Assembly: GCA_008363215.1 (NCBI GenBank)
Contig: RHKP01000016.1
Coordinates: 1-64,000, forward strand
DNA from: Cyanobacteria bacterium CYA
GTDB taxonomy: Bacteria; Planctomycetota; Phycisphaerae; Phycisphaerales; UBA1924
Reading direction: 5' to 3'
DNA length: 64,000 nucleotides
Positions 44,707-53,343 of this stretch are shown piece after piece. How positions within the stretch are numbered: position 1 is the stretch's first letter; each line of letters begins with the position of its first letter. The position numbers and the translations under genes were made by a program. The notes beneath the pieces are model-generated. The model was not told the DNA's origin. It saw only the letters and a list, made by a program, of their open reading frames with translations, and ran no database searches.

Positions 44707-46228
44707 GTGATACACCCTCCTCCGGCTCAACTTCTTGCCGTCGCGGCCCTGGTGTGGGTGGGCGGGTGTACATCGGGGCATGAGCGCAACGGTTCATGGG
44801 GGCCGCTTGCAACCGCCACCCCCGGCGAGGCGCAGATCGTCCTGACGCCACAGCCGGCGACGCCCGCTCGACCACAACCGGCATCGCATACGGTCCATCA
44901 ACTCGCCGCCACAGTGGCCGACGGCGATCTCCCGCCCGAGAGTCGCGCCAACGCGGCCCGCCTGCTGCTTTCGGCCGGGGAGCCGGCGTTGCCGTTGCTC
45001 GACGTGCTGATGACCCATGACGACGCGAGTCGTTTCCTGCTCGAAGCCGGTACACAGAACCCGACCGCCGCCGCCTCACTGCTGCTGGCGCTGGACCTCT
45101 CGCGGGTTTCCGAGGAGCAGGTGATCGCGCTGGTCGATCGTGCGGCCGAAGAACGCTCCAAGTGGTCGGCACGGGCTCTGGTGCGGATGCTTGACGGTTC
45201 GACGAAGGTCGTCGAAGCGTCCGTCCGCGGGCTGGCTCGCTCTACGGGCTTTTCCCAGCAGACTCAGCCCGCCGAGTGGCACGCGTGGTGGGCACAGCGC
45301 CAGGATATCGAACCGGAGCGGTGGACGAGCAGGCTGCTGGACGATCTGGTCGAACGCACGCAATCGCTCGAACGCCGACAGCAGCGTCTGGATCGCATGG
45401 TGCTCGAAGCCTATCGCCGGCTCTACATCGTCACCCCTCCGGAATCGCGCGCAGCCCTGCTGCCCGAACTGCTCGAATCCGATCAACAGCCGGTACGCGA
45501 TCTGGGGTTCGAACTTGCCGACCGCGAACTGAGCGCCAATGCGACGCTCGATCCGGCGGTGGCGTCCGAGGCCATCGCATTGCTGGCCGACCCCTCGCCC
45601 GGTACGCGTGCCAGCGCGGCCAAGTTGCTCAATCGCCTTGCTCCGCCCGACGCGGGCGTGCCGATCACCCGGGCGCTGATCGCCGAGACCAACCCGCTGC
45701 CCGCCGATGCGCTGCTCGCCGCCGCGGCCCGCTGGCCTGCTCCGGAAATTGTCGAACCGGTGCTGGAGTGGCACGCGAGCAGACCACCTGGCGCGGGTCC
45801 GCGCGGCGCTGCTCCCGCTGCCCTCTGAGCCGGCCGGCGCCTGCCTGCAACTGCTCAACCTCGTGGGCGAAGATTCCGATCGCCAGGTCATCGCCGACCT
45901 TCTGTCCAGCCAGTCGCCGCGTGTGCGCCAGGCCGCCGCGGACGCGCTGGCCCGCAGCAACGAGTCGGCGCGCCTGTTGCTCCGGCGGGCGAGCGAAGAT
46001 GAGCAGATCGCGCCCGTCGCATTGATCGCGCTTGCTTCGCACGGACGCCTGGCCCTGTCCGAAGCGGCTTCGCCGTCTCTCAAGTCGTGGGACGAAGCCT
46101 TCTCGCAGGCCACTTCGGCGCGCGTCAAGGCGCTGCTCGCCACGTCGATGCTGGCTCGATCGGGCGCTCAACTGACCGAAGAGCGCAAGGCCGAACTCCA
46201 GGCCGCCATCGCCGCCGCAGGGGGTTGA
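44707..46228 (+). pseudogene. HEAT-repeat-like lipoprotein gene split by a frameshift
   Basis: The GTG at 44707 opens a 373-aa frame that starts with a lipoprotein signal (LLAVAALVWVGGC) and continues with helical HEAT-like repeats (ESRANAARLLLSAGEPALPLLDVLM; LPELLESDQQPVRDLGFELAD; ALLADPSPGTRASAAKLLNRLAPP). At about 45781 the repeat pattern moves to the next frame: ...VLEWHAS is followed out of frame by DHLARVRAALLPLPSEPAGACLQLL and LLSSQSPRVRQAAADALARSN, ending at 46228. One base too many (an A near 45781) explains it. It may be a real frameshift mutation or an assembly error. Restored, the protein would be about 506 aa. Function unknown. Confidence 0.75.
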
Positions 46229-46253
46229 GCCGGTCGCCACGCCGAACCGGCGT

Positions 46254-47468
46254 TCAGCCGCCGCGCACGATGCGTCCGCCTGTGATCACCACGTCGGCGT
46301 GGCGCGTACCGAAGTCATGCACCAGCGCACGCTCGTCGGTCGCGTGGATCAGAACCAGATCGCCCCGCAGCCCCGGCTCGATGCGCCCGCGATCCTCCAG
46401 CCCCAGCACCGACGCCGCGTTGGCAGTGCCCGCGACGATTGACTCGGCCGGGCACAGCCCGCAGAAGCGCACGCCCAGCGCCATAGCCATCGGCATGGAG
46501 ACACAGGGCGCCGACCCCGGATTGCAGTTGGTGGCCAGCGCGACGGCCCCTCCGGCGTCGATGATCCGGCGTGCGTCGGCGTACCTTCCGTCCACGTGGA
46601 AGCCCGAGCAGGGCAGCACCACGCCCAGCGTCGGTGAGTCTCCCAGTCGCTCAATGTCCTCACTTGTGCTCGCTTCGAGATGATCGACGCTCCGAAAGCC
46701 CCGGCGCACGCCTGCGCCGACCATTCCCATCGACGTGAACTGATCGGCATGCACGCGGCATGGGTGTCCCAACTCGCCGGCCACATCGAACAGACGTATG
46801 CAATCCTCCAAACTCCATGCCGACTTCTCGCAGTACGCATCGATCGCCACACCTGGAAACTCGGCATGCACCGCCGGGAGGGTCTCGCGGATCGTCCGAT
46901 CGACGGCCCGCGGCTCGTCAGGGTCCATCGCGTGCCCGATGCAGGCCGTCTTGATCACCGTGCCGGACCACTTCGACGCGGCGAGGTCGATGGCACGCAG
47001 CATCTTCAGTTCGCTCTGCGTGCTCAGCCCATACCCGCTTTTCACCTCGACGGTCGTCGAGCCCTCGGACAGCGCGGCCTCGAGCCGTTCGAGCAGCAAC
47101 TCGGCCAGGCGCTCTTCGCCGGCCAGACGCACGGCGCGCACGGTCGACATGATTCCGCCGCCGCTCCCGAGCAGTTCGATGTACGTCGCTCCGGCCAGTC
47201 GCCTTTCCCACTCATCCACGCGGCTGCCCGCCCAGCACATGTGTGTGTGGCAGTCGATCAATCCCGGCAGAAGCACGCGACCGCCGGCCTCGATCTCGCG
47301 ACGTCCTATCACCGGCAGCCCCGGCCCGACGTGAACGATCATGCCCGCATCGACCGCGACATCGCACACGTCGACCACACTGAGTTGCTGCATGCCCCGT
47401 CCGCGCACCGCGCCGCGGCCCGGAGCCGGGCCGACCACTCGCGCATGGCGAATCAACAGATCAATCAT
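46254..47468 (-). CDS. hutI: imidazolonepropionase HutI
   Basis: Third step of histidine degradation: opens imidazolone propionate to N-formimino-glutamate. The 404-aa amidohydrolase has LLPGLIDCHTHMCWAGSR with the metal HxH, the substrate region GGGIMSTVRA, EVKSGYGLSTQSELKML, RVHADQF with another metal His, and LATNCNPGSAPC near the end. The ATG overlaps the stop of the upstream formimidoylglutamase gene by 4 bases, so the two are an operon. hutH and hutU are not in the window. Confidence 0.94.
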   Translation of the reverse strand: MIDLLIRHARVVGPAPGRGAVRGRGMQQLSVVDVCDVAVDAGMIVHVGPGLPVIGRREIEAGGRVLLPGLIDCHTHMCWAGSRVDEWERRLAGATYIELLGSGGGIMSTVRAVRLAGEERLAELLLERLEAALSEGSTTVEVKSGYGLSTQSELKMLRAIDLAASKWSGTVIKTACIGHAMDPDEPRAVDRTIRETLPAVHAEFPGVAIDAYCEKSAWSLEDCIRLFDVAGELGHPCRVHADQFTSMGMVGAGVRRGFRSVDHLEASTSEDIERLGDSPTLGVVLPCSGFHVDGRYADARRIIDAGGAVALATNCNPGSAPCVSMPMAMALGVRFCGLCPAESIVAGTANAASVLGLEDRGRIEPGLRGDLVLIHATDERALVHDFGTRHADVVITGGRIVRGG

Positions 47469-48334
47469 GGCGTGCGCTCCGCGAACCCCGACAGAAACGC
47501 CAGCAGCAGTCGCACCGCCAGCCGCGCCGTCCGCCCGCCCTGGTCGTGAGTCGGGTTCAGTTCCATGATGTCAAAGCATCGCACCTGCGAGCACGCCCCG
47601 GCCGACCGCGCCCAGCGTTCCCCCGTCGAAGGAGCCCAACCACACGGATTCCCCGCACTCACCCCCGGCGCGAACGCCTGGTCGATCACGTCGAGATCGA
47701 AACTGGCGAACAGCGCGCCGCCCGGCCACGCCTCGTCGGGCCCGAAGTCCTCGACCACGCCGCCGTGCTCCTCGAACCACCGCATGTGCTCGCTCGTGTT
47801 GGCGAACGGATCGAGCCCGTGTACATGCAGCGCCTGTACGCCGCAATCTTCCACCAGTCGGCGGAAGGGCATGCCCGAGCCCTCCTCGGCCCGCACATCG
47901 AGGTGAGCATCGAAGTACACGCCCGCATCCAGCCGCTCACGCCGCGCGACGCCCCGCACGAGGGCGTAGGTCAGATCATGCCCGCCCCCGATGCCGATGG
48001 GAAACAGCCCGCGCTCCAGCACCGCGGATACCGCGGCCGTCACCCGATCGTGCGTCTCCCGAAGCGTGGCGCCCGGCGACACGTCACCCAGGTCGCACAC
48101 GCGCGGCCACGACACTCCGTTCGCTTCGGCCGCACCATAGCGGGCCAGCGCCGCGCGGAAGGCCGCGGGGCCGTCTCTCGCGCCTACGCGCCCGCCGTTC
48201 ATCTCAACCCCGCGGTCATCGGGCAGCCCGATGAGTGCGACGTGCGCCGACCCCGGTTCGGTCGACCAGAGGCGGGAAGCCAGTCGGCTGCTTGCTGCGA
48301 CGGGGTGCGAGGCTGGAACCAGGTACTCATGCAT
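47465..48334 (-). CDS. hutG: formimidoylglutamase / arginase-family hydrolase
   Basis: Ureohydrolase-fold enzyme of 289 aa. Mn ligands: His in GIGGGHDLTYALVRG, DAHLDVR (two Asp, one His) and SFDLDVIDQAFAPGVSAGNP (two Asp). Its coupling with hutI makes formiminoglutamase (HutG) the best assignment, but arginase and agmatinase share the same motifs. The ATG at 48334 lies eight bases after GATACACT, giving a good start for the operon. Confidence 0.87.
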   Translation of the reverse strand: MHEYLVPASHPVAASSRLASRLWSTEPGSAHVALIGLPDDRGVEMNGGRVGARDGPAAFRAALARYGAAEANGVSWPRVCDLGDVSPGATLRETHDRVTAAVSAVLERGLFPIGIGGGHDLTYALVRGVARRERLDAGVYFDAHLDVRAEEGSGMPFRRLVEDCGVQALHVHGLDPFANTSEHMRWFEEHGGVVEDFGPDEAWPGGALFASFDLDVIDQAFAPGVSAGNPCGWAPSTGERWARSAGACSQVRCFDIMELNPTHDQGGRTARLAVRLLLAFLSGFAERTP

Positions 48335-48342
48335 CTGCGCCC

Positions 48343-48348
48343 AGTGTA
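48343..48348 (-). promoter_or_regulatory. -10 element of the hut operon
   Basis: TACACT on the minus strand, inside GATACACT, eight bases before the hutG ATG. It is the third host promoter in this window with the CRISPR-repeat 8-mer. Confidence 0.5.
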
Positions 48349-48418
48349 TCCGAACACCGGGCGCGCCCGCGACGGGTGCGCCAGAGGTCCTCACCCCTGA
48401 ACGACCCACAAACGACGA

Positions 48419-48440
48419 CGCGCGGGCCCAAGCCCGCGCG
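48419..48440. terminator. GC-rich hairpin downstream of the PEP-CTERM gene
   Basis: CGCGCGGGC and GCCCGCGCG form a perfect 9-bp stem around CCAA. On the minus strand it follows the PEP-CTERM-like gene and may act as a terminator, but no U-run follows. Confidence 0.5.
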
Positions 48441-48456
48441 CCGCTCGTTACACACT

Positions 48457-48480
48457 GAGAGAGAGAGAGAGAGAGAGAGA
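48457..48480. repeat. (GA)12 dinucleotide repeat
   Basis: Twelve uninterrupted GA units, 13 bases past the stop of the minus-strand PEP-CTERM-like gene. Such a run is prone to slippage but lies outside coding sequence. Confidence 0.95.
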
Positions 48481-48493
48481 CTGGATCCTGGCT

Positions 48494-49141
48494 TCACCGG
48501 CGGCGGCGAACACTGATCGCACCGCCCAGCCCCATCATCGCCAACACGCCGGGCGAAGGAACCAGCATCTGCACGATGCTGCCCGTCGAGCCGGGGACCA
48601 TGCTCGAACCGCCCGCAAAGTCGAGCGAGTCGAAGGCATGCGCCGGTCCGCCCCACGCACTGACGAAGTCCTGGATGATGAACTCCCAGACTTCTCCGAC
48701 TTCGAACACGCCGTTGGCATTGATCGACTCGGAAATCAGGTTGTGGTTGACGCCTGCGGCGTCGATGCGGAAGGCCTGCCCCACCGCGCCGGGCGCGGCC
48801 GTCGACCAGGCCATCCCGTCCTCGTTACTGATGCTCGTGCCCAGGTCGGCCACGTAGAACAGATCGGTCCACGACTGCCCGGTGAGGTTGGTCATCCGAA
48901 CGCGGTAGTTGAGCATGTTCGGATTGTCGTGTGCGACGCAGGCCGAGATGTTCGTGGGTGTGGAACTGGCGTCGATCAGTTCGTTGAGCGGGAAGATGAA
49001 CGTTCCCAGTTCATCCACCGCCTGACGCGCCCCCTGGTTGTCGCAGTGGTTGGTGTCGAAGTACGTGCCTGAGACCGGGTTGGCCGAAGCCATCGAAGCA
49101 AGCGCAGCGAGCAGAACGGTGCCGGAGATCAAACGGGACAT
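48494..49141 (-). CDS. secreted protein with a PEP-CTERM-like C-terminal tail
   Basis: Exported protein of 215 aa. The signal peptide is MSRLISGTVLLAALASMASA with a cut after SANP or nearby. The mature part is rich in Asn, Ser and Gly, with two Cys (HCDNQG, SACVAH). The C-terminus reads LVPSPGVLAMMGLGGAISVRRRR: a Pro motif, a hydrophobic helix and a basic end, as in PEP-CTERM sorting signals, but PxP replaces PEP. Such tails are known to direct proteins to the cell surface through an exosortase. The function of the mature part is unknown. Confidence 0.85.
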   Translation of the reverse strand: MSRLISGTVLLAALASMASANPVSGTYFDTNHCDNQGARQAVDELGTFIFPLNELIDASSTPTNISACVAHDNPNMLNYRVRMTNLTGQSWTDLFYVADLGTSISNEDGMAWSTAAPGAVGQAFRIDAAGVNHNLISESINANGVFEVGEVWEFIIQDFVSAWGGPAHAFDSLDFAGGSSMVPGSTGSIVQMLVPSPGVLAMMGLGGAISVRRRR

Positions 49142-49248
49142 GGTGGAAACTCCTGTGAGAGAGGTGAGTGGCTTGTCGAATCTCCGCGACCACGTGTGAC
49201 GCGGACACCATCTCTCTGCGCACAGGCCCGGGTTCTCTCATCAGCGAC

Positions 49249-49282
49249 AAAAAAACCCGGGCGACCGCTTGGGCCGCCCGGG
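49249..49282 (-). terminator. intrinsic terminator of mdh
   Basis: On the minus strand CCCGGGCG pairs with CGCCCGGG (8 bp, perfect) around an 11-base loop and is followed by TTTTTTT, 24 bases after the mdh stop. Confidence 0.9.
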
Positions 49283-49305
49283 GCGCGAAACGCTCTCGGC
49301 CGGAC

Positions 49306-50268
49306 TCAGGCCAGTTCGGGGAACATCCGCTTGACCACGCCGACCAGTTCTTCCACATGGCTGGCCGACTCCTTGAACAGTGTCTGCTCTTCGGGAGTCA
49401 GTTTGAACTCGACAATCTTCTCGACGCCCCTGGAACCGAGCAGCGCCGGCACGCCGACGAACAACCCCTTGTGCCCGAACTGTCCGTCGAGGTACGCAGC
49501 CGTGGGGATGATCCGCTTCTTGTCCTTGACGATGGCCTCGACCATCTGGATGGTGCCGCTGGCGGGGGCGTAATAGGCGCTGGTGCCCATCAACTTGACG
49601 ATCTCGCCGCCTCCGACCTTGGCCCGCTCGACACAGGCAGTGATCTTCTCGGCCGGGAGGAGGTCGGTGACCGGGATGCCGTGGACGCTGGTCAGCCGAG
49701 GCAGGGGAACCATGTCGTCGCCGTGCCCGCCGAGCAGCAGGGCCTGCACGTCCTCGATCGAGCAGCCGATTTCCCAGGCGATGAACGTGCGGAAACGGGC
49801 CACGTCCAGAGCGCCGGCCTGCCCCATGATGCGCCCGGTCGGAAAGCCCGTGGTCTTCCAGGCCGTGTACACCATCGCGTCAAGCGGATTGCTCACCACG
49901 ATCACGATGCTGTCCGGCGCGAACTCCCGGATGTTCTCGCACACGTTCTTGACAATCTTGACGTTGGTGCCGATCAGGTCGTCGCGGCTCATGCCCGGCT
50001 TGCGCGGCAGCCCGGCCGTCACGACCACCACGTCTGAGCCGGCGATGTCCTTGTAGTCAAAAGTACCGACGATGCGGGCGTCGAACCGCTCGATCGGGCC
50101 GCAGCAAGCCAGGTCGATCCCCTTGCCCCTGGGCATGTGGAGTTCAGGCTTGTCGGGGAACGGAATATCCAGCAACACGATGTCGCCCAGTTCTTTCGCG
50201 GCCGCCCAATGAGCGCAGGTCGCCCCGACATTGCCCGCCCCGATGATGCTGATTTTCGCCCGTCGCAC
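49306..50268 (-). CDS. mdh: malate dehydrogenase
   Basis: NAD-dependent enzyme of the citric acid cycle, 320 aa, of the lactate dehydrogenase-like subgroup. The Rossmann motif is IIGAGNVGATCAHW; the mobile-loop Arg is in GLPRKPGMSRDDL, which is the malate-type pattern; VSNPLDAMVY is followed by the catalytic His in LLGGHGDDMVP. The start is GTG at 50268 with GGGAG seven bases upstream; TATAGT, about 56 bases upstream, is a likely -10 (50324-50329, minus). It is transcribed as a single gene with its own terminator. Confidence 0.94.
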   Translation of the reverse strand: MRRAKISIIGAGNVGATCAHWAAAKELGDIVLLDIPFPDKPELHMPRGKGIDLACCGPIERFDARIVGTFDYKDIAGSDVVVVTAGLPRKPGMSRDDLIGTNVKIVKNVCENIREFAPDSIVIVVSNPLDAMVYTAWKTTGFPTGRIMGQAGALDVARFRTFIAWEIGCSIEDVQALLLGGHGDDMVPLPRLTSVHGIPVTDLLPAEKITACVERAKVGGGEIVKLMGTSAYYAPASGTIQMVEAIVKDKKRIIPTAAYLDGQFGHKGLFVGVPALLGSRGVEKIVEFKLTPEEQTLFKESASHVEELVGVVKRMFPELA

Positions 50269-50451
50269 TGTTTTCTCCCTTTCTCAATGCCACTCGCCCG
50301 GCCCGATCCGACCGGAGAAGATGACTATAGGTCCATGCCAATCTTGATAAACTGATCTTCTTCGGGGCATTTCAAGACCGGCAAGTTGTGGCCAATCGCT
50401 GCGAACTATTCGGAATTCCGTGAAATCCCTCCCATCTTTCCGCTCGAAGAG

Positions 50452-50457
50452 TAGAAT
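50452..50457 (+). promoter_or_regulatory. possible -10 of the PEP-CTERM-like gene at 50539
   Basis: TAGAAT, about 80 bases upstream of the start. A TTGACA at 50511-50516 lies too near the start codon to be its -35 unless transcription begins inside the gene. Low certainty. Confidence 0.3.
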
Positions 50458-50538
50458 AGTTCTGTCTTGCAGGGAGGAATACCCACCCGGTGCCCATGTG
50501 GGCTCGGGGTTGACAAAATCGAAGAGGAGAACTGAGTT

Positions 50539-51336
50539 ATGCGCGCTTGGACCATCGCCCTTGCTCTGGCGGGCACGGCTGTATCGCTCGCCAACGCCGC
50601 CGATACGTTCCTTGTCGTTCGTGGGGACGATCTTTACAGGTATGACGGCAACACTGTTCAGACCTTCACGCTCACCGACACCTTCCACTCCCTGTCGCTC
50701 ACCGAGCACGGCATCATCGGCGTCAGCAACCTTCAGGAGAACGTCGGCAACCCGCCTCCGGACTTCGAGGTCTGGCGTCTCGACGGCGCTCTCAGCCCCG
50801 CCCCCTTTCTCACCCGAATCGACACGGTCACTGACAAGCGCTTCCCGACCCTCACGCAGGTTGGAAGCACGCTGTACGGCATCGGCGAGGGGGAAATTTA
50901 CACCGTCGCTCCCGACTTCTCGCTGACCTTCGTGACCAACGTCAACCCGGGCGAAGCCATCGGCGGCTCGGGCTATGACGCCGCCAGCGACACCTTCTAC
51001 GTGAGCGGGCAGACCTCCGACGCGCTGTTCACCCTCGATCTGGGCTCGGGCAATCTCAGCCAGATCGGCACCGGTGTCGGGTTCGACTTCCGCAACCAGG
51101 GCGGCGAGTGGTGGCGCGGGGAGTACTGGGCCGCCTTCGAGGACCTGACCAACGATCGTCTGGTCCTGGGCACGATCGACACGACGACCGGACTCTTCAG
51201 CATTGAAGTCGTCCTTCAGAACGGTCTGGGCACCCTTGGCGCCGGCCAGACCATGGGTCTGGCGATCATTCCCACGCCCGCTTCGCTGGCGCTCCTCGGG
51301 CTGGGCGGACTGGCTGCGGCCCGTCGCCGCCGCTGA
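50539..51336 (+). CDS. secreted beta-rich protein with a PEP-CTERM-like tail
   Basis: Exported protein of 265 aa. The signal peptide is MRAWTIALALAGTAVSLANA. The mature part has repeated beta-propeller-like strands (DDLYRYDGNTVQTFTLTD; LYGIGEGEIYTVAPDFSLTFV; LFTLDLGSGNLSQIGTG), so a propeller of about five to six blades is likely. The C-terminus IIPTPASLALLGLGGLAAARRRR is a PEP-CTERM-like sorting tail with PTP in place of PEP. GAAGAGGAG precedes the ATG. Its terminator lies inside the end of the convergent asnB gene. Confidence 0.88.
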   Translation: MRAWTIALALAGTAVSLANAADTFLVVRGDDLYRYDGNTVQTFTLTDTFHSLSLTEHGIIGVSNLQENVGNPPPDFEVWRLDGALSPAPFLTRIDTVTDKRFPTLTQVGSTLYGIGEGEIYTVAPDFSLTFVTNVNPGEAIGGSGYDAASDTFYVSGQTSDALFTLDLGSGNLSQIGTGVGFDFRNQGGEWWRGEYWAAFEDLTNDRLVLGTIDTTTGLFSIEVVLQNGLGTLGAGQTMGLAIIPTPASLALLGLGGLAAARRRR

Positions 51337-51340
51337 TCGC

Positions 51341-53200
51341 TCAACTTGATCTGATCTTGGCAACGCCCGGCATCACCACCGGGCGTTGTTCTTTTGGTCC
51401 GCCCCACCACCGCTCGCCCCACAGCGCCAGGTTGATCATCGGCCAGGCCAGGCGCCACGACGCCCCGGGCGCGCCCGCCACCGCCTCGATCGCCTCATGC
51501 TTGAACAACTCCCGCAGCAGGCACGACTCCTGAACCACTGCCCCCAGCGGATCGAGCCACTCCGTGAAAGGCAGAGGAAAACTCGCCTTGGCACGCCGCA
51601 GCGCGATCGACGGTATGCGCCCCTCATACGCATCGCGCAACGCAACCTTGGTCAGCGCACCCTCCGTCCGCCACGCGATCAACCGCTCCGTCGGCAAGGC
51701 ACGCGCCGACGACAGCACGCATGCGTCGGCGAACGGAGTGCGCCCCTCGATGGACTCAAGCATCGTCGACGTATCCAGCCGCCCCAGCAGGCCTGCCAGG
51801 TTGACTCGGCGCTGGTACTCAAGCATGACGCGCACAGCCGCATCCTCGCCCCGCAACGCCTCGCCCCCGCACGCTTCCATCGACGCCTCAAATGACCGGC
51901 GCAATGACTCGTGCAACCGCGCATCGCCTTCGAGCCCCCTCCACACGCGCTCGTGCAGCAGTGACTCCTTCAGTCCCGGTGGCGTCCATGCGTTGTGCGC
52001 CAACTCCATCTCTGCGAACAACTCAGGGCTGAGCCGCTCGGCGCCCTGGAGCGCCGCCCGCGCGGCCGTCAGCGGCCGGTCGTACCCGGCGAACAACTCG
52101 TCGGCTCCTTCGCCCGACAACGCCACCACGAACCCGTCCCGACGCATCCGTCGTGCCACTTCGTTGATCGCCACTTCGTTCGGCGTGCTGAGCGGCACCC
52201 CGAGTCGCTCGATCATCTCACGCCAACGCTCGACGAACACCTCACGCGATACCTCGACGCTGGTGTGCCGCAGTTTCAACTCTTCTGCCACGGCCTGTGC
52301 GCACGCCAGATCATCTCCCGGATCGCTCGAAGGCGTCCCGGCCGCATATGTGTGCAGCGGGCCCAGGCCCCGCGCCTCAAACGCGATGATCGTGCTGTCC
52401 AGCCCGCCGCTGAGCATCGAGCACACCGGTACGTCGGCCCGCATGTGGCGCCGTACCGATTCGCTCAGCACGTCGCCGATGTCAGCGCGCGCCGGCCCGG
52501 ACGGGGGCACCGTGCGCGATCGGCTCGGCAGTTCGTCGCTCGACAGGTCAAACGTGAGGCACTCACCCGCCCGCACCGCACGCACGCCCTCGAACATGGT
52601 GTGCCCGTCCAGACTCGTGCGGATCGTCGACAAGTAGGCGCTCACGCCGCCCCAGTCGGGCCGCACCGGCACGTGCGGGTGATGCAGGATCGCGCCCACC
52701 TCACTGGCAAAGACCAGTTCGATTCCGCCCGGCGTGGCGCCCATCCACCAGTACAACGGCTTGTTGCCAAAGCCGTCCCGCACCAGCACCAGCCGGCGCC
52801 TCACCCGATCGTGCCAGGCGAACGCGAACATGCCGCGCAGGCGTTCCAGAACCCCTTCGCCCCAGAGCGCCAAACTCTCCAGCAACGTCTCGGCGTCGCT
52901 GGTGGATCGAAATCGCACGCCTGCGTCCGCCAACGCCTTGCGCAACTCCGCGTCGTTGTACAACTCACCGTTGTAGACCAGTGCGTGCCGTCCGTCGCGC
53001 GTGACCATCGGCTGATCGCCGGCCGACGAGCGATCGATCACCGCCAGACGCCGGTGCCCCAGACCTACGCCGCCCGCAAACAGCAATCCGCTCCCGTCCG
53101 GGCCGCGATGGGTCATCGCGTCGCGAAGGCGCGCCAGGACATCGGCCCCGATGCTGGGCCGACGCGATCCCCCGCTCGCCACGCCGACGATACCACACAC
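51341..53200 (-). CDS. asnB: asparagine synthase (glutamine-hydrolysing)
   Basis: Makes asparagine, or an amide on another acid, from glutamine and ATP. The 619-aa protein has the glutamine amidotransferase domain starting with the catalytic Cys2 (MCGIVGVA), then THRGPDGSG, and LVYNGELYN; the synthetase domain has SMLSGGLDSTIIAFEA and ALSGEGADELFAGYDR. The start is GTG at 53200, fixed by Cys2. Homologues also act in capsule or peptide biosynthesis, so plain asparagine synthesis is likely but not certain. Its 3' end lies four bases from the stop of the convergent gene. Confidence 0.92.
   Translation of the reverse strand: MCGIVGVASGGSRRPSIGADVLARLRDAMTHRGPDGSGLLFAGGVGLGHRRLAVIDRSSAGDQPMVTRDGRHALVYNGELYNDAELRKALADAGVRFRSTSDAETLLESLALWGEGVLERLRGMFAFAWHDRVRRRLVLVRDGFGNKPLYWWMGATPGGIELVFASEVGAILHHPHVPVRPDWGGVSAYLSTIRTSLDGHTMFEGVRAVRAGECLTFDLSSDELPSRSRTVPPSGPARADIGDVLSESVRRHMRADVPVCSMLSGGLDSTIIAFEARGLGPLHTYAAGTPSSDPGDDLACAQAVAEELKLRHTSVEVSREVFVERWREMIERLGVPLSTPNEVAINEVARRMRRDGFVVALSGEGADELFAGYDRPLTAARAALQGAERLSPELFAEMELAHNAWTPPGLKESLLHERVWRGLEGDARLHESLRRSFEASMEACGGEALRGEDAAVRVMLEYQRRVNLAGLLGRLDTSTMLESIEGRTPFADACVLSSARALPTERLIAWRTEGALTKVALRDAYEGRIPSIALRRAKASFPLPFTEWLDPLGAVVQESCLLRELFKHEAIEAVAGAPGASWRLAWPMINLALWGERWWGGPKEQRPVVMPGVAKIRSS
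51361..51394 (+). terminator. intrinsic terminator embedded in the asnB 3' end
   Basis: CAACGCCCGG and CCGGGCGTTG form a perfect 10-bp stem with an 8-base loop, followed by TTCTTTT. It ends the plus-strand PEP-CTERM-like gene but lies within the last codons of asnB on the other strand. Confidence 0.85.
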
Positions 53201-53343
53201 GCCCTCCCCATCGGCCCTGTCACGCGACCGGCTTGAAGTTCAGCCATGCGGCTCAGAACACCGCCAAACCCAGCACATTGCCTGCGCCAGGCGCGGGCTT
53301 CCAGCCGCTCATGCTCAGAAGGTGGGCTGCTTCCGATCGCCCG

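Noticed and set aside
48457-48480. (GA)12 as a phase-variation switch
   Set aside because: It lies after the stop codon of one gene, outside any promoter I can support, so length changes would not alter a reading frame.
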